Assembly: GCA_041661965.1 (NCBI GenBank)
Contig: JBAZTH010000001.1
Span: 124,001-188,000, forward strand
Length of the DNA stretch: 64,000 nucleotides
From: Candidatus Margulisiibacteriota bacterium
GTDB lineage: Bacteria > Margulisbacteria > WOR-1 > O2-12-FULL-45-9 > XYB2-FULL-48-7
Direction of reading: 5' to 3'
The position numbers and the translations under genes are program-made. Below, one piece after another: positions 32,477 to 40,347 of the stretch. Each line of letters begins with the position of its first letter. The stretch's first letter is position 1. The notes beneath the pieces were generated by a model. That model worked only from the letters and a program-made list of their open reading frames with translations, searched no databases and was not told where the DNA came from.

Positions 32477-32616
32477 CTATAACACCGCCTGTTTCTTTCT
32501 GAAGGAATTATATAATGGCGGGGAAAAGAAAACAAGGCAAATTCCCTGAAATTTCAAGGAAAGCCCCCCGATAACCATTTGGAGCCAAACAAACCCTTTA
32601 TGAGGAGGAAAGAGCT

Positions 32617-32823
32617 ATGTTAAAAGATTTTCGTTGTAAATTCTGCCATCGGTTATTGGCCAAAGTAGGGGATGGAAGCCGGGTTGAGATCAAATGCCCG
32701 AAATGCAAGACGATGAACCTCTACCAGGATGAAACCGTTATCGTTTACGAGATTCCCGAAAATAACGTCACCAAGAAGATCCTCGAACGCGGCATTGTTA
32801 AGTACGACCTGATACAGGAATAG
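32617..32823 (+). CDS. Com-like zinc ribbon protein
   Basis: 68 aa. FRCKFCHRLLAKVGDG...IKCPKCKTMNLY has two CxxC knuckles spaced as in the Com family, named for the Mu phage translational activator but common as small chromosomal proteins. Strong AGGAGGAAAG site before the ATG. The possible leader is long, up to about 95 nt from a TATAAT at 32511-32516, and includes the palindromes TGAAATTTCA and TTTGGAGCCAAA. A clear terminator follows. No phage genes are near. Confidence 0.75.
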   Translation: MLKDFRCKFCHRLLAKVGDGSRVEIKCPKCKTMNLYQDETVIVYEIPENNVTKKILERGIVKYDLIQE

Positions 32824-32851
32824 CTTACAGTTACAGCTTAAAGCTGTAAGC
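32823..32851. repeat. GCTTACAG-type inverted repeat, copy 1
   Basis: GCTTACAG (32823-32830) and CTGTAAGC (32844-32851) around a second palindrome (TTACAGCTTAAAGCTGTAA, 32831-32849). Related copies occur at 32920-32944 and 61057-61086. Confidence 0.6.
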
Positions 32852-32874
32852 AAGTAGAGATAATCAGATAAGAG

Positions 32875-32912
32875 AAGAGGAAGCTGGCCAAACCAGCCTT
32901 CCTCTTTTTTTT
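32875..32912 (+). terminator. Intrinsic terminator after the Com-like gene
   Basis: A stem of about 13 bp (AAGAGGAAGCTGG pairing with CCAGCCTTCCTCTT, one bulge), a 5-nt loop, then a run of eight T. Confidence 0.85.
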
Positions 32913-32919
32913 ATCTTAG

Positions 32920-32944
32920 AGCTTTAAGCTGTAAGCTTAAAGCT
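32920..32944. repeat. GCTTACAG-type inverted repeat, copy 2
   Basis: AGCTTTAAGC, 5-nt loop, GCTTAAAGCT: perfect 10-bp arms, four bases beyond the 3' end of enolase. Confidence 0.6.
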
Positions 32945-32948
32945 TTCC

Positions 32949-34283
32949 CTATCTTTTTGGATTGAATCCCGCCAACCCGATAAATTTCGCTTTATCTCCA
33001 AGAATTTCTTCAATCCTTAGCAACTGATTGTACTTGGCGACCCGTTCAGAACGGGCCGGGGCGCCGGTCTTGATTTGACCGGAGTTAGTCGCGACTGCCA
33101 GGTCGGCGATCGTTGAATCTTCGGTTTCGCCGCTCCGGTGGGAGGTCATGTAGGTGTAACCGGCGTTCTTGGCGATCTCCATGGTATAAAGAGTCTCGGA
33201 GAGGGTCCCGATCTGGTTGAGCTTGATCAGGATCGAGTTAGCGGTTTTGGCCTTGATCCCTTTTTTGAGGAAGGTCGGGTTGGTGACGAAGAGATCGTCG
33301 CCGACCAGTTGGATCTTGCCGCCGAGCTTTTCGGTGAGGAGCTTCCAACCGTCCCAATCGGCTTCGGCACAGCCGTCTTCGATCGAGATGATCGGGTACT
33401 TGTTGCACCATTCAACGTACATATTGACCATCTCTTCGGAGGAGAGGGCGCGCCCTTCGCTCTTGAGCTGGTACTTGCCATCCTTAAAGAATTCGGTGGA
33501 GGCGGGGTCGAGCGAGAGATAAACGTCTTTACCCGCGACATAACCGGCTTTTTCGATCGCTTCCATGATCACTTGAAGGGCTTCTTCGTTCTTGGTCAGT
33601 TTCGGTGCAAAGCCCCCTTCGTCGCCGACGGTCGTCGCCAGGCCGCGATCTTTCAGGACTTTCTTTAAGCTCTGGTAAACTTCAGCTCCGACCCGGAGGG
33701 CATCGGAGAACGAGCTGACCCCGGCCGGGGAGATCATGAATTCCTGGAGTTCAATGTTCCAACCGGCATGGGCGCCGCCGTTCATGACGTTCATGTTGGG
33801 AACGGGGAGAATGGTTGCTTTATCGCCGCCGATATATTGGAAGAGCGGCACGCCGTAAGAGGCGGCGGCGGCTCTGGCGACCGCCAGTGAGACGCCGAGC
33901 AGGGCGTTGGCGCCGAGGTTGCTCTTGAATTCGGTCCCGTCGAGCTCGAGCATCAGGTTATCGATCTTTAGCTGTTGGTGGACCGGCATTCCGAGCAGTT
34001 TCGGAGCGATCTTTTCGTTGACGTTTTTGACGGCGGTGTAGACCCCTTTGCCGCCGTAGCGTTTGTCGTCTTTGTCGCGGAGCTCGAGCGCTTCATTGGA
34101 GCCGGTCGAAGCGCCGGAGGGGACGGCCGCCCGGCCGAGGGTTCCGTCCTTGAGGATAACGTCGACTTCGACCGTTGGGTTCCCGCGGGAATCCATGATC
34201 TGCCGTCCGACGATCTTTTCGATCTTGGCTTTGGAACTTGCTCTTTCACCGATGAAAAAATACTCTTCCGCTAGTCTGACCAT
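32949..34283 (-). CDS. eno: Enolase
   Basis: Converts 2-phosphoglycerate to phosphoenolpyruvate in glycolysis. 444 aa. GRQIMDSRGNPTVEVDV at the start of the fold, MNGGAHAGWNIELQEFMI, the metal ligand region YLSLDPASTEFF, ISIEDGCAEADWDGW, QLVGDDLFVTNP and the C-terminal MTSHRSGETEDSTIADL are all present. The N-terminus is about 17 residues longer than usual (MVRLAEEYFFIGERASS), but AAGGAG lies 8 nt before this ATG, so the extension is probably real. It lies 37 bp downstream of tRNA-Gly on the same strand. gpmI, the preceding enzyme of the pathway, is divergent next to it. Confidence 0.96.
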   Translation of the reverse strand: MVRLAEEYFFIGERASSKAKIEKIVGRQIMDSRGNPTVEVDVILKDGTLGRAAVPSGASTGSNEALELRDKDDKRYGGKGVYTAVKNVNEKIAPKLLGMPVHQQLKIDNLMLELDGTEFKSNLGANALLGVSLAVARAAAASYGVPLFQYIGGDKATILPVPNMNVMNGGAHAGWNIELQEFMISPAGVSSFSDALRVGAEVYQSLKKVLKDRGLATTVGDEGGFAPKLTKNEEALQVIMEAIEKAGYVAGKDVYLSLDPASTEFFKDGKYQLKSEGRALSSEEMVNMYVEWCNKYPIISIEDGCAEADWDGWKLLTEKLGGKIQLVGDDLFVTNPTFLKKGIKAKTANSILIKLNQIGTLSETLYTMEIAKNAGYTYMTSHRSGETEDSTIADLAVATNSGQIKTGAPARSERVAKYNQLLRIEEILGDKAKFIGLAGFNPKR

Positions 34284-34320
34284 GATATAAACTCCTTCTG
34301 AATAAAATTTGGCAAAAAAA

Positions 34321-34396
<76 letters not shown>

Positions 34397-34412
34397 CCGT
34401 TTGAGCAAGTCT

Positions 34413-34441
34413 ATTTTAACATATCAAGTGATAAAATTCAA
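34413..34441 (-). promoter_or_regulatory. Promoter of tRNA-Gly (and perhaps eno)
   Basis: TTGAAT (34436-34441), 17-bp spacer, TAAAAT (34413-34418), 16 nt before the tRNA 5' end. Confidence 0.5.
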
Positions 34442-34448
34442 AACAGCC

Positions 34449-34480
34449 GTTTAACCGGCGAATTAATTCGCCGGTTAAAC
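34449..34480. repeat. Palindromic repeat, copy 7 (perfect 32-bp palindrome)
   Basis: GTTTAACCGGCGAATT followed directly by its reverse complement. Compared with copy 3 the arms read CCGGCG instead of CCGCGC, changed on both sides. It covers the position expected for the gpmI -35 box. Confidence 0.85.
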
Positions 34481-34487
34481 ATTATGA

Positions 34488-34493
34488 TATAAT
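34488..34493 (+). promoter_or_regulatory. -10 box of gpmI, leaderless geometry
   Basis: TATAAT, 7 nt before the ATG at 34501. The -35 position is occupied by palindromic copy 7 (34449-34480). Confidence 0.5.
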
Positions 34494-34500
34494 TAAAAAC

Positions 34501-36132
34501 ATGGAAAATACCCCGGTCTATTTATGCATCCTCGATGGCTTCGCCCTTGGCGAGAAAAGCGCCAAGAACGCGATTTACGACGCTATTGAGCAGGGGAAGG
34601 CCCCTTTCATTAAAGAGCTGTTCGAAAAACACCCTTATGCCAAATTGGAATGTTCCGGTCTGGCTGTTGGCCTCCCGGTCGGGACGATGGGGAACTCCGA
34701 AGTTAACCACCTCAACATGGGGGCGGGGCGGATAGTTTACCAGTCGATCGAGCGGATCAACGTGGCGATCCAGGACGGTTCCTTTTTTACCAACGATGCA
34801 CTAATGGCGGCCGTCACTAACGCTAAACAACAAGGCGGGGCCCTTCATTTGATGGGGTTACTGCAGGGTCATAGCGGGACGGTCCACGCCAGCATCAAAC
34901 ACCTCTTTGCCCTTTTGGAACTAGCTAAAAAAGAAGCCCTGCGGACGGTCTACATTCATCTCTTTACTGACGGTCGCGATACCAACCCGAAAGCGGCCGG
35001 GGAGATCTACCTCAAAATGTTGGAAGACAAGATCGCCGAGCTTGGGCTGACCTCCGTAGCTAAGATCGCGACCGTGATGGGGCGTGAACTGGCAATGGAC
35101 CGGGATACCGCCTGGGACAAGACCTTGCTGGCGATGAAATGCCTGGTGAACGGGGTTGGGGAGTTTAAAGCGGTGACCGCTAGGGAAGCGATTGATTCCT
35201 CCTACTCGCGAGGCGAAACCGACGAATTTATTCGGCCGACGGTAATTAGCGGCTATACCGGGATGGGACCGGTCGATTCGATCATTTATTTCAACTTTCG
35301 CCAGGACCGGACGATCCAACTGACGGTCGGTTTCTGCGAAAGCGATAAGAAGTTTTTCAATTACAAAAAGGGGACCAAACTGATCGACGATGAGACTTAT
35401 GCCCAGATCCAGGCCTTGCGCGCTAAACTGAAACAGTCGGTCTTTGTTGCCATGACCGAGTATTATCATGGGGTTAACGCTTTGACCGCTTTTCCGGAAA
35501 AAGAGATTCCCGAAACGGTCGGGGAAGTTGTTTCCAAAGCCGGGTTAACCCAGCTCCGTCTGGCCGGTCCCGAAAAGTTTGCTCATGTGACCGGCTGGTT
35601 TTCCGGCCGCCGGAGCGACCCTTTCCCTGGCGAAGAGCGCTATCTTGCCCAGGATATGACCCTGAAGGCCCGGACCGAAGAAGGGAAACATTATGACTGG
35701 GTGCCGGAGATGACCGCTTTCCTGGAGACTGATTACTCCCTCAAAGCGATCGCCGAGCAGAATTATTCGCTGATCGTTCACAACTTCCAGAATTGCGACA
35801 TGGTCGGCCATACCGGCAACTTGGCGGCGGCGACCGAAGCGATTGCCGACCTCTCTAAATGCCTGGAGAAACTTGTTCCCGCCTGGCTGGCGAAAGGCGG
35901 GATCTTTATCATTACCGCCGATCACGGCAATGCTGATGAGATGAAAATAGATAATAAAGGGAAAGAGGTTGTTAGCACCCAGCATTCGCTCAATCCGGTC
36001 CCTTGCTGGGTCTTAGGGAAAGAAGTGAAGTTGAAAGAGCAGGGGATCATCCCCGACGTTGGCGTCACCGTCCTCGACCTGATGGGACTGCCGATCCCCA
36101 AAGTGATGACGGCGAAAAGCCTGTTAGACTAG
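34501..36132 (+). CDS. gpmI: 2,3-bisphosphoglycerate-independent phosphoglycerate mutase
   Basis: Interconverts 3- and 2-phosphoglycerate, the step before enolase. 543 aa, slightly long for the family. Alkaline-phosphatase fold: metal Asp12 in YLCILDGFALGEK, catalytic Ser66 in GTMGNSEVNHLNMGAGR, HLFTDGRDTNPKAA, NFRQDR, HNFQNCDMVGHTGN and ITADHGNADEM. The start is set by the -10 box 7 nt upstream. The last codons overlap the convergent aldolase gene by 4 nt. Confidence 0.95.
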   Translation: MENTPVYLCILDGFALGEKSAKNAIYDAIEQGKAPFIKELFEKHPYAKLECSGLAVGLPVGTMGNSEVNHLNMGAGRIVYQSIERINVAIQDGSFFTNDALMAAVTNAKQQGGALHLMGLLQGHSGTVHASIKHLFALLELAKKEALRTVYIHLFTDGRDTNPKAAGEIYLKMLEDKIAELGLTSVAKIATVMGRELAMDRDTAWDKTLLAMKCLVNGVGEFKAVTAREAIDSSYSRGETDEFIRPTVISGYTGMGPVDSIIYFNFRQDRTIQLTVGFCESDKKFFNYKKGTKLIDDETYAQIQALRAKLKQSVFVAMTEYYHGVNALTAFPEKEIPETVGEVVSKAGLTQLRLAGPEKFAHVTGWFSGRRSDPFPGEERYLAQDMTLKARTEEGKHYDWVPEMTAFLETDYSLKAIAEQNYSLIVHNFQNCDMVGHTGNLAAATEAIADLSKCLEKLVPAWLAKGGIFIITADHGNADEMKIDNKGKEVVSTQHSLNPVPCWVLGKEVKLKEQGIIPDVGVTVLDLMGLPIPKVMTAKSLLD

Positions 36133-36710
36133 AGCGCGGCCATTAATTCTTTGATCTTCTTCTCAATTTCGGAGAATTTTCCGTTATTCATCAGCTCGTG
36201 GTTAAAAACTGAAGCCCCAATTGCCACTGCCGCCGCCCCCGCGGCAAAAAATTGTTTGATGTTTTGTGGAGTCACGCCGCCGCAGGCGAGTAATTTAATA
36301 TCGTTAAACGGCCCCTTGAGTTCTTTGATGTAATCGGGGTCGCCAACCGCTTTGATCGGGAAAACTTTGACCATGGTCGCTCCCAACTCCCAGGCGCAGT
36401 AGACTTCGTTTGGCGTTAGCGCACCTGGATAGACGGGGATCCCTTTTTTCCGGCAGAAGGCGATCGTGTCCGGGTCGGTAATGGGGGAGACGATAAAGCT
36501 GGCTCCGGCGGCGACCGCCGCTTTCGCGTCCCTAACATTGAGGACGGTGCCGGCTCCGACCGGAAAACGTTTGGTAGCCATGGCGATCTGTTCCAGGGAG
36601 TTTGGGGAATTGAGAGTGATTTCCAGCTCTTTAATGCCGCCAGCCATAGCCGCTTCAATGACGGGGAGGATGTTATCGGTGGTGGCGCCGCGAATGATGC
36701 CGAGGATCAT
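36129..36710 (-). CDS. KDPG/KHG aldolase family protein
   Basis: 193 aa class I aldolase of the 2-keto-3-deoxy-6-phosphogluconate/4-hydroxy-2-oxoglutarate family. Arg7 (GIIRG), Glu in KELEITLNSP, VGAGTVLNVRDAKAAVAAGA, the Schiff-base Lys115 in MVKVFPIK and CGGVTPQNI are present. It splits a 2-keto-3-deoxy sugar acid or 4-hydroxy-2-oxoglutarate into pyruvate plus an aldehyde; the substrate cannot be told. It starts where the HMGL-like aldolase gene ends, so the two are probably one pathway. Confidence 0.85.
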   Translation of the reverse strand: MILGIIRGATTDNILPVIEAAMAGGIKELEITLNSPNSLEQIAMATKRFPVGAGTVLNVRDAKAAVAAGASFIVSPITDPDTIAFCRKKGIPVYPGALTPNEVYCAWELGATMVKVFPIKAVGDPDYIKELKGPFNDIKLLACGGVTPQNIKQFFAAGAAAVAIGASVFNHELMNNGKFSEIEKKIKELMAAL

Positions 36711-37667
36711 TTAACTAATGACGGCGTCGTTTTGCAGGGCGCGGTAAAACTCGCCGAAGCTCTTTTTGATCTTGCCAGCCCGATATTCGATGGCGGCGCG
36801 CGGGTGCTGGTTCAGGACGCCGGTGATCATATCGGGGATCAGGTAGCCCCATTCGAGCTTTTCCCGCAGAGGGATAAATTCCTGTTCGATCACGTCGAGG
36901 ATCGGATCGAGCCGGAATTTAGGGTTCTTAAGGAAAGCAAGCAGGAGCTCGAGCGGGCAATTACCGGCCGCCCGGCCGATGCCGAAGATCGTGGCGTCGA
37001 GGAAATTCGCCCCTTTGCGGATCGCTTCTATAGTATTGGCGAACGCCAGCTGTTGGTTATTGTGGCAGTGGATGCCGACCTCGATCCCTTTCGGTTTCAG
37101 GTAGGCGGCATATTTTTCGATGAAAAAATGGATCTGTTCGGAAAAGAGGGAGCCGTAGCTATCGACGCAGTAGACCGCCTTGACCGGAGTGGCCGAAAGC
37201 TGGCCGAGCGCCTCTTCCAGGTCGGGCAGAAGGGCGGTGGAGACCGCCATGATGTTGACCGTAGTCTCATACCCTTTGTCGGCGCAATGCTTGACCAGGT
37301 CGATCGCTTTGTCAACGTCTTTGGCGTAGCAGGCGACCCGCATCATGTCGATAACGCTATCTTTTTTAGGGAGGATGTCGACCGGCTCGACCCGGCCGAT
37401 GTCGACCATCGTCGAGATCTTGGCTTTGGTCTCTACTCCTTCGATTATCTGGCGGAGAAAATCTTCAGAGCAAAACTTGGCCTTGCCGTACTTGTCCGGC
37501 GAAAAGTATTTAGTGGAAGCTTTATAACCGATCTCAATATAGTCGACGCCGGAAGCGGCCAGCGCTTTGTAGGTCGCGCGGACGAACTTGTCTTCAAAAA
37601 GATGTTCGTTGATCAGCCCGCCGTCGCGGATCGTGCAGTCGAGAACCTTAATTTCTGGTCTGTACAT
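36711..37667 (-). CDS. HMG-CoA lyase-like (DRE-TIM) aldolase
   Basis: 318 aa TIM-barrel enzyme related to 4-hydroxy-2-oxovalerate aldolase and homocitrate synthase. LDCTIRDGGLINEHLF carries the Arg-Asp of the DRE motif and the metal Asp, and IEVGIHCHNNQQLAFANT carries the metal-binding His pair. GRAAGNCPLELLLAFL is the conserved C-terminal loop. It is shorter than DmpG and lacks a DmpG-type communication domain. The start at 37667 is preferred because TATAAT lies 6 nt upstream; an upstream frame extension would cross the promoter. Immediately followed by the KDPG aldolase-like gene. Confidence 0.75.
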   Translation of the reverse strand: MYRPEIKVLDCTIRDGGLINEHLFEDKFVRATYKALAASGVDYIEIGYKASTKYFSPDKYGKAKFCSEDFLRQIIEGVETKAKISTMVDIGRVEPVDILPKKDSVIDMMRVACYAKDVDKAIDLVKHCADKGYETTVNIMAVSTALLPDLEEALGQLSATPVKAVYCVDSYGSLFSEQIHFFIEKYAAYLKPKGIEVGIHCHNNQQLAFANTIEAIRKGANFLDATIFGIGRAAGNCPLELLLAFLKNPKFRLDPILDVIEQEFIPLREKLEWGYLIPDMITGVLNQHPRAAIEYRAGKIKKSFGEFYRALQNDAVIS

Positions 37668-37673
37668 ATAGAC

Positions 37674-37679
37674 ATTATA
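37674..37679 (-). promoter_or_regulatory. -10 box of the two-aldolase operon
   Basis: TATAAT, 6 nt before the ATG at 37667; no clear -35. Confidence 0.45.
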
Positions 37680-37717
37680 CCTCACGAATGAAGATTTTTA
37701 AATATGCAGCGCCAGCT

Positions 37718-38197
37718 TTATTTGTTTTTGAGTGCTTTGAGGTACTGAATATCGAGTAGATCCTTTGGTGCGGAACGGAGTTTTTTTAAGAGGATTAAAT
37801 CGTCAATGCAAGGGAGATTAATTTTTAACCCGCCGGGGTCTTTGGCGACAACTTTTCTATCGTAGATCTCCTGGAAAATTATTTTTCCGGTCTTAGCCGA
37901 AGACAAGGCTTTAGCCCGAAAGACATCGACGGCTATATCGTTTTCCAGCTTGAATTTGAAAGTCTTTTTGAGCTCTTTTTCCGGTAAGTTTGGATATAAG
38001 CCGAAACTCTCGGCGATTTTAAGCAATAAACTGGTGTTTTCTTCCGAGCCGTCAATGTAAATATCGTAATCCATACTTTGAACCGGACCGCCGTAAGCGA
38101 TAACCGCTTGTCGGCCGATCAAAAGATATTTTACTCCTTTATCGTGAATGGCTTTGATAAATTGGAGCGGTTCAGGTAGATTTTTTAAATCCTTCAA
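37718..38197 (-). CDS. Nucleotidyltransferase-fold protein
   Basis: 159 aa. YLLIGRQAVIAYGGPVQSMDYDIYID matches the start of the AbiEii/DUF6036-type nucleotidyltransferase fold, with Gly-Arg in place of Gly-Gly and the D-x-D metal pair in DYDIYID; a third Asp (VDVFRA) follows. Similar small proteins act in toxin-antitoxin or defence modules, but also as solitary genes. TTG start at 38197 inferred from the frame. It overlaps by 26 nt a 50-codon frame just upstream that may be its partner. Confidence 0.65.
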   Translation of the reverse strand: MKDLKNLPEPLQFIKAIHDKGVKYLLIGRQAVIAYGGPVQSMDYDIYIDGSEENTSLLLKIAESFGLYPNLPEKELKKTFKFKLENDIAVDVFRAKALSSAKTGKIIFQEIYDRKVVAKDPGGLKINLPCIDDLILLKKLRSAPKDLLDIQYLKALKNK

Positions 38198-38324
38198 TTT
38201 TTAATCCTCGTAAAATTTTGACCGCTTCCTGTTGAGAAAAAGATAAGGTTAGCCTTTTAACCAAATTAAACTTTTTAAACCAGGCGATATTTTCAATGAT
38301 TTCTCTGTTTTTTGACTTCTTCAT
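38172..38324 (-). CDS. Small basic protein, possible partner of the nucleotidyltransferase
   Basis: 50 residues beginning MKKSKNREIIENIAWFKKF and ending GLKIEGFKKST, rich in Lys. ATG at 38324, TGA at 38172-38174. A TAATAT box lies 6 nt upstream of the ATG. The 26-nt overlap with the nucleotidyltransferase gene is the arrangement seen in antitoxin-toxin or two-part defence modules. No family is recognised. It could be only a leader frame. Confidence 0.5.
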   Translation of the reverse strand: MKKSKNREIIENIAWFKKFNLVKRLTLSFSQQEAVKILRGLKIEGFKKST

Positions 38325-38382
38325 GTCTAAATATTAACATGGCCAACATGAATAAACAATCATAGGGGGCAACGGACTAGGC

Positions 38383-39693
38383 TTAAATATGCAGCGCCCG
38401 CTTGAGGACCGCTTCGGCCGCTTCCTGCATCCCTTCGGGATAAGAGGGGTGGGCTTGAAAAGTTGAACCAAACTGCTCGATCGTTAAGCTGTTCTTGATT
38501 GCCAGCGTCGCCATGCCGATCAGGGCGGTTGCTTCCGGACCGATGATGTGGACCCCGAGGATCTTCCCTTTTTCGTCGGCGACGAACTTAATGAAGCCTT
38601 CGATCTCTCCCATCGCCCGGGCGATCCCGAGCGCCCCGAACTGAAATTTACCGGTCAAGATATCGGGGTTTTTCGCCCGAGCCTCTTTTTCGGTAAGGCC
38701 GACCCCGGCGATCTCCGGTTGGGTGTAGATGCCATAGGGGACGCAGTCATAATTATAAGTTCGGCTGTTTCCCAGGGCATTCTCGGCGGCGATCACCCCT
38801 TGTTCGTAAGCGACGTGAGCAAATTGTTTCAAGCTGACCAGGTCGCCGACGGCGTAAACCCCGGGGAGGCTGGTTTCCATTTTTTCATTGACCCAGACCC
38901 GTTTGCCGTCCAGCTTCAAGTTTAATCCTTCAAGCCCCACCAGGTTCGGCACCCGGCCGACGCAGACCAGCGAAACGCCGCCGGTTTTTTGCGGGTCAAA
39001 AAATGTCCCGGTTTTCACTTCGACTTTCCTCCGTTTAAGGAGCCGTCCGACCAGCGCGACGATTTCATCGTCAACCCCGGGTAGAATTTCCGGCTGGGCT
39101 TCGTAGATCGTGACCGTGGTCCCGAGCGCGCTGTAGATCATGGCAAAGTGAAGGCCGATGACGCCGCCGCCGACGATATCGAGTCGGGGGGGAGGAGAAG
39201 TTAGTTCCAAAGCTTCGTCACTGCAGATGACCTTCTTGCCGTCATGGGTGACCCCCGGCAGATTAGCGGAGAGGGAGCCGGTGGCGAGGATCATGGCCCG
39301 CGACTGAACGTCGCGGTTGCCGACCTTGATCCAACCTGCGGATTGGACTTCCCCTTTCCCTTTGATCAGCTCAATCCCGTTCTTTTCGATCAGCCTGGCC
39401 AGCCCTTTTACCAATTTGGCGACGACTTCGTTCTTGCGGGCAATGACCTTGGCAAAATCAATGGCGATGTTTTGAGCGGAGAGACCGAGGCTCTCGGCCT
39501 TCTGCATTTTCTCGTAAAAGTTGGTGCAGGCGATAAGCGACTTGGTCGGGATACACCCCCGGTTTAGACAGGTCCCGCCGACCTGGTCTTGTTCGATCAG
39601 GGCGACTTTGGCCCCGAGCTGGGCGGCCCGGATCGCGGCGGCATAACCGCCGGGACCACCGCCTAAAACCACCAAATCGTAGTTATTTGACAT
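38383..39693 (-). CDS. lpdA: Dihydrolipoyl dehydrogenase
   Basis: E3 component of 2-oxo acid dehydrogenase or glycine-cleavage complexes; reoxidises lipoamide with NAD. 436 aa. FAD-binding GGGPGGYAAAIRAAQLGA, redox disulfide Cys42/Cys47 in GGTCLNRGCIPTKSL, NAD-binding VGGGVIGLHFAMI, and the C-terminal HPSYPEGMQEA with the catalytic His-Glu. It is slightly shorter than the usual 460-475 aa. No E1/E2 genes are adjacent. It overlaps the upstream radical SAM gene by 11 nt. Confidence 0.93.
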   Translation of the reverse strand: MSNNYDLVVLGGGPGGYAAAIRAAQLGAKVALIEQDQVGGTCLNRGCIPTKSLIACTNFYEKMQKAESLGLSAQNIAIDFAKVIARKNEVVAKLVKGLARLIEKNGIELIKGKGEVQSAGWIKVGNRDVQSRAMILATGSLSANLPGVTHDGKKVICSDEALELTSPPPRLDIVGGGVIGLHFAMIYSALGTTVTIYEAQPEILPGVDDEIVALVGRLLKRRKVEVKTGTFFDPQKTGGVSLVCVGRVPNLVGLEGLNLKLDGKRVWVNEKMETSLPGVYAVGDLVSLKQFAHVAYEQGVIAAENALGNSRTYNYDCVPYGIYTQPEIAGVGLTEKEARAKNPDILTGKFQFGALGIARAMGEIEGFIKFVADEKGKILGVHIIGPEATALIGMATLAIKNSLTIEQFGSTFQAHPSYPEGMQEAAEAVLKRALHI

Positions 39694-40294
39694 ATTTCTC
39701 CTCGTAATAGGGGCGGACCCGGAATTTTACTCCCAGGTCGGCCGCGATCTTCCGGCAGGCCTCAACATCGACGGTGGGGAGGTTGAGGACCGAGACTTCA
39801 ATCTCCGGGATATAGGTTTTGGCCTCTTTGATGAAATCAAGGACCGCCTGGTAACTTTTTTCTCCCAAAGCTGGTTGGCAGATTTGGTTGTAGAGCTCGG
39901 CGTTCTGGGCGTTAAGGCTGATCGACATGGCGTCGATAAGCCCCTTTAATTCCGGCAGGATATTTTTACCCCAGAAGAGGTTGCCGGTCCCATTGGTATC
40001 GATTCGGATAGTGGGGGTCGGTCCGCCCGCTTTAATCTTTTTAGCGATCTCTTTGACCACGTCGAGACGGACCAGCGGTTCGCCATACCCGCAAAAAACG
40101 ATCTGCGGGTATTTTTTCGGGTCGCCGATCGCCGCCATGACTTCATCGGCGGTCGGTTCACGGTCGAGCCAGAGGGAATACTCCTGGTTGAACTTCCTGG
40201 CTTTGTTGCGGATGCAAAAGCCGCACTCGTTGGTGCAGCGGTTGGTGATGTTCAGATAGAGATTTTCCCCTACCGGATAAGCGATTGTCTGCAT
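39683..40294 (-). CDS. Radical SAM protein, TatD-associated type
   Basis: 203 aa. Fe-S cysteines Cys20, Cys24 and Cys27 in LNITNRCTNECGFCIRNKA, followed by the SAM-binding GYGEPL and RIDTNGTGNL. The short length and the N-terminus match the small radical SAM family often fused or linked to TatD nucleases; no tatD lies in this window. The enzymatic role is unknown. It is first gene before lpd and starts 6 nt after TATAAT. Confidence 0.8.
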   Translation of the reverse strand: MQTIAYPVGENLYLNITNRCTNECGFCIRNKARKFNQEYSLWLDREPTADEVMAAIGDPKKYPQIVFCGYGEPLVRLDVVKEIAKKIKAGGPTPTIRIDTNGTGNLFWGKNILPELKGLIDAMSISLNAQNAELYNQICQPALGEKSYQAVLDFIKEAKTYIPEIEVSVLNLPTVDVEACRKIAADLGVKFRVRPYYEEKYVK

Positions 40295-40300
40295 GACAGA

Positions 40301-40306
40301 ATTATA
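40301..40306 (-). promoter_or_regulatory. -10 box of radical SAM-lpd operon, leaderless geometry
   Basis: TATAAT, 6 nt before the ATG at 40294; no clear -35. Confidence 0.45.
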
Positions 40307-40347
40307 ACATAGCTGAAATTTCCCGGCTTAGCTGGCGAAAGATAAAC

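Noticed and set aside
32617..32823. Com-like gene as a sign of a Mu-like prophage
   Set aside because: No other phage gene, transposase or attachment site is near; Com-like ribbons are widespread on chromosomes.
36732..37691. A 319-codon plus-strand frame opposite the HMGL-like aldolase
   Set aside because: Antisense to a well-conserved TIM-barrel gene; no family resemblance or ribosome-binding site.
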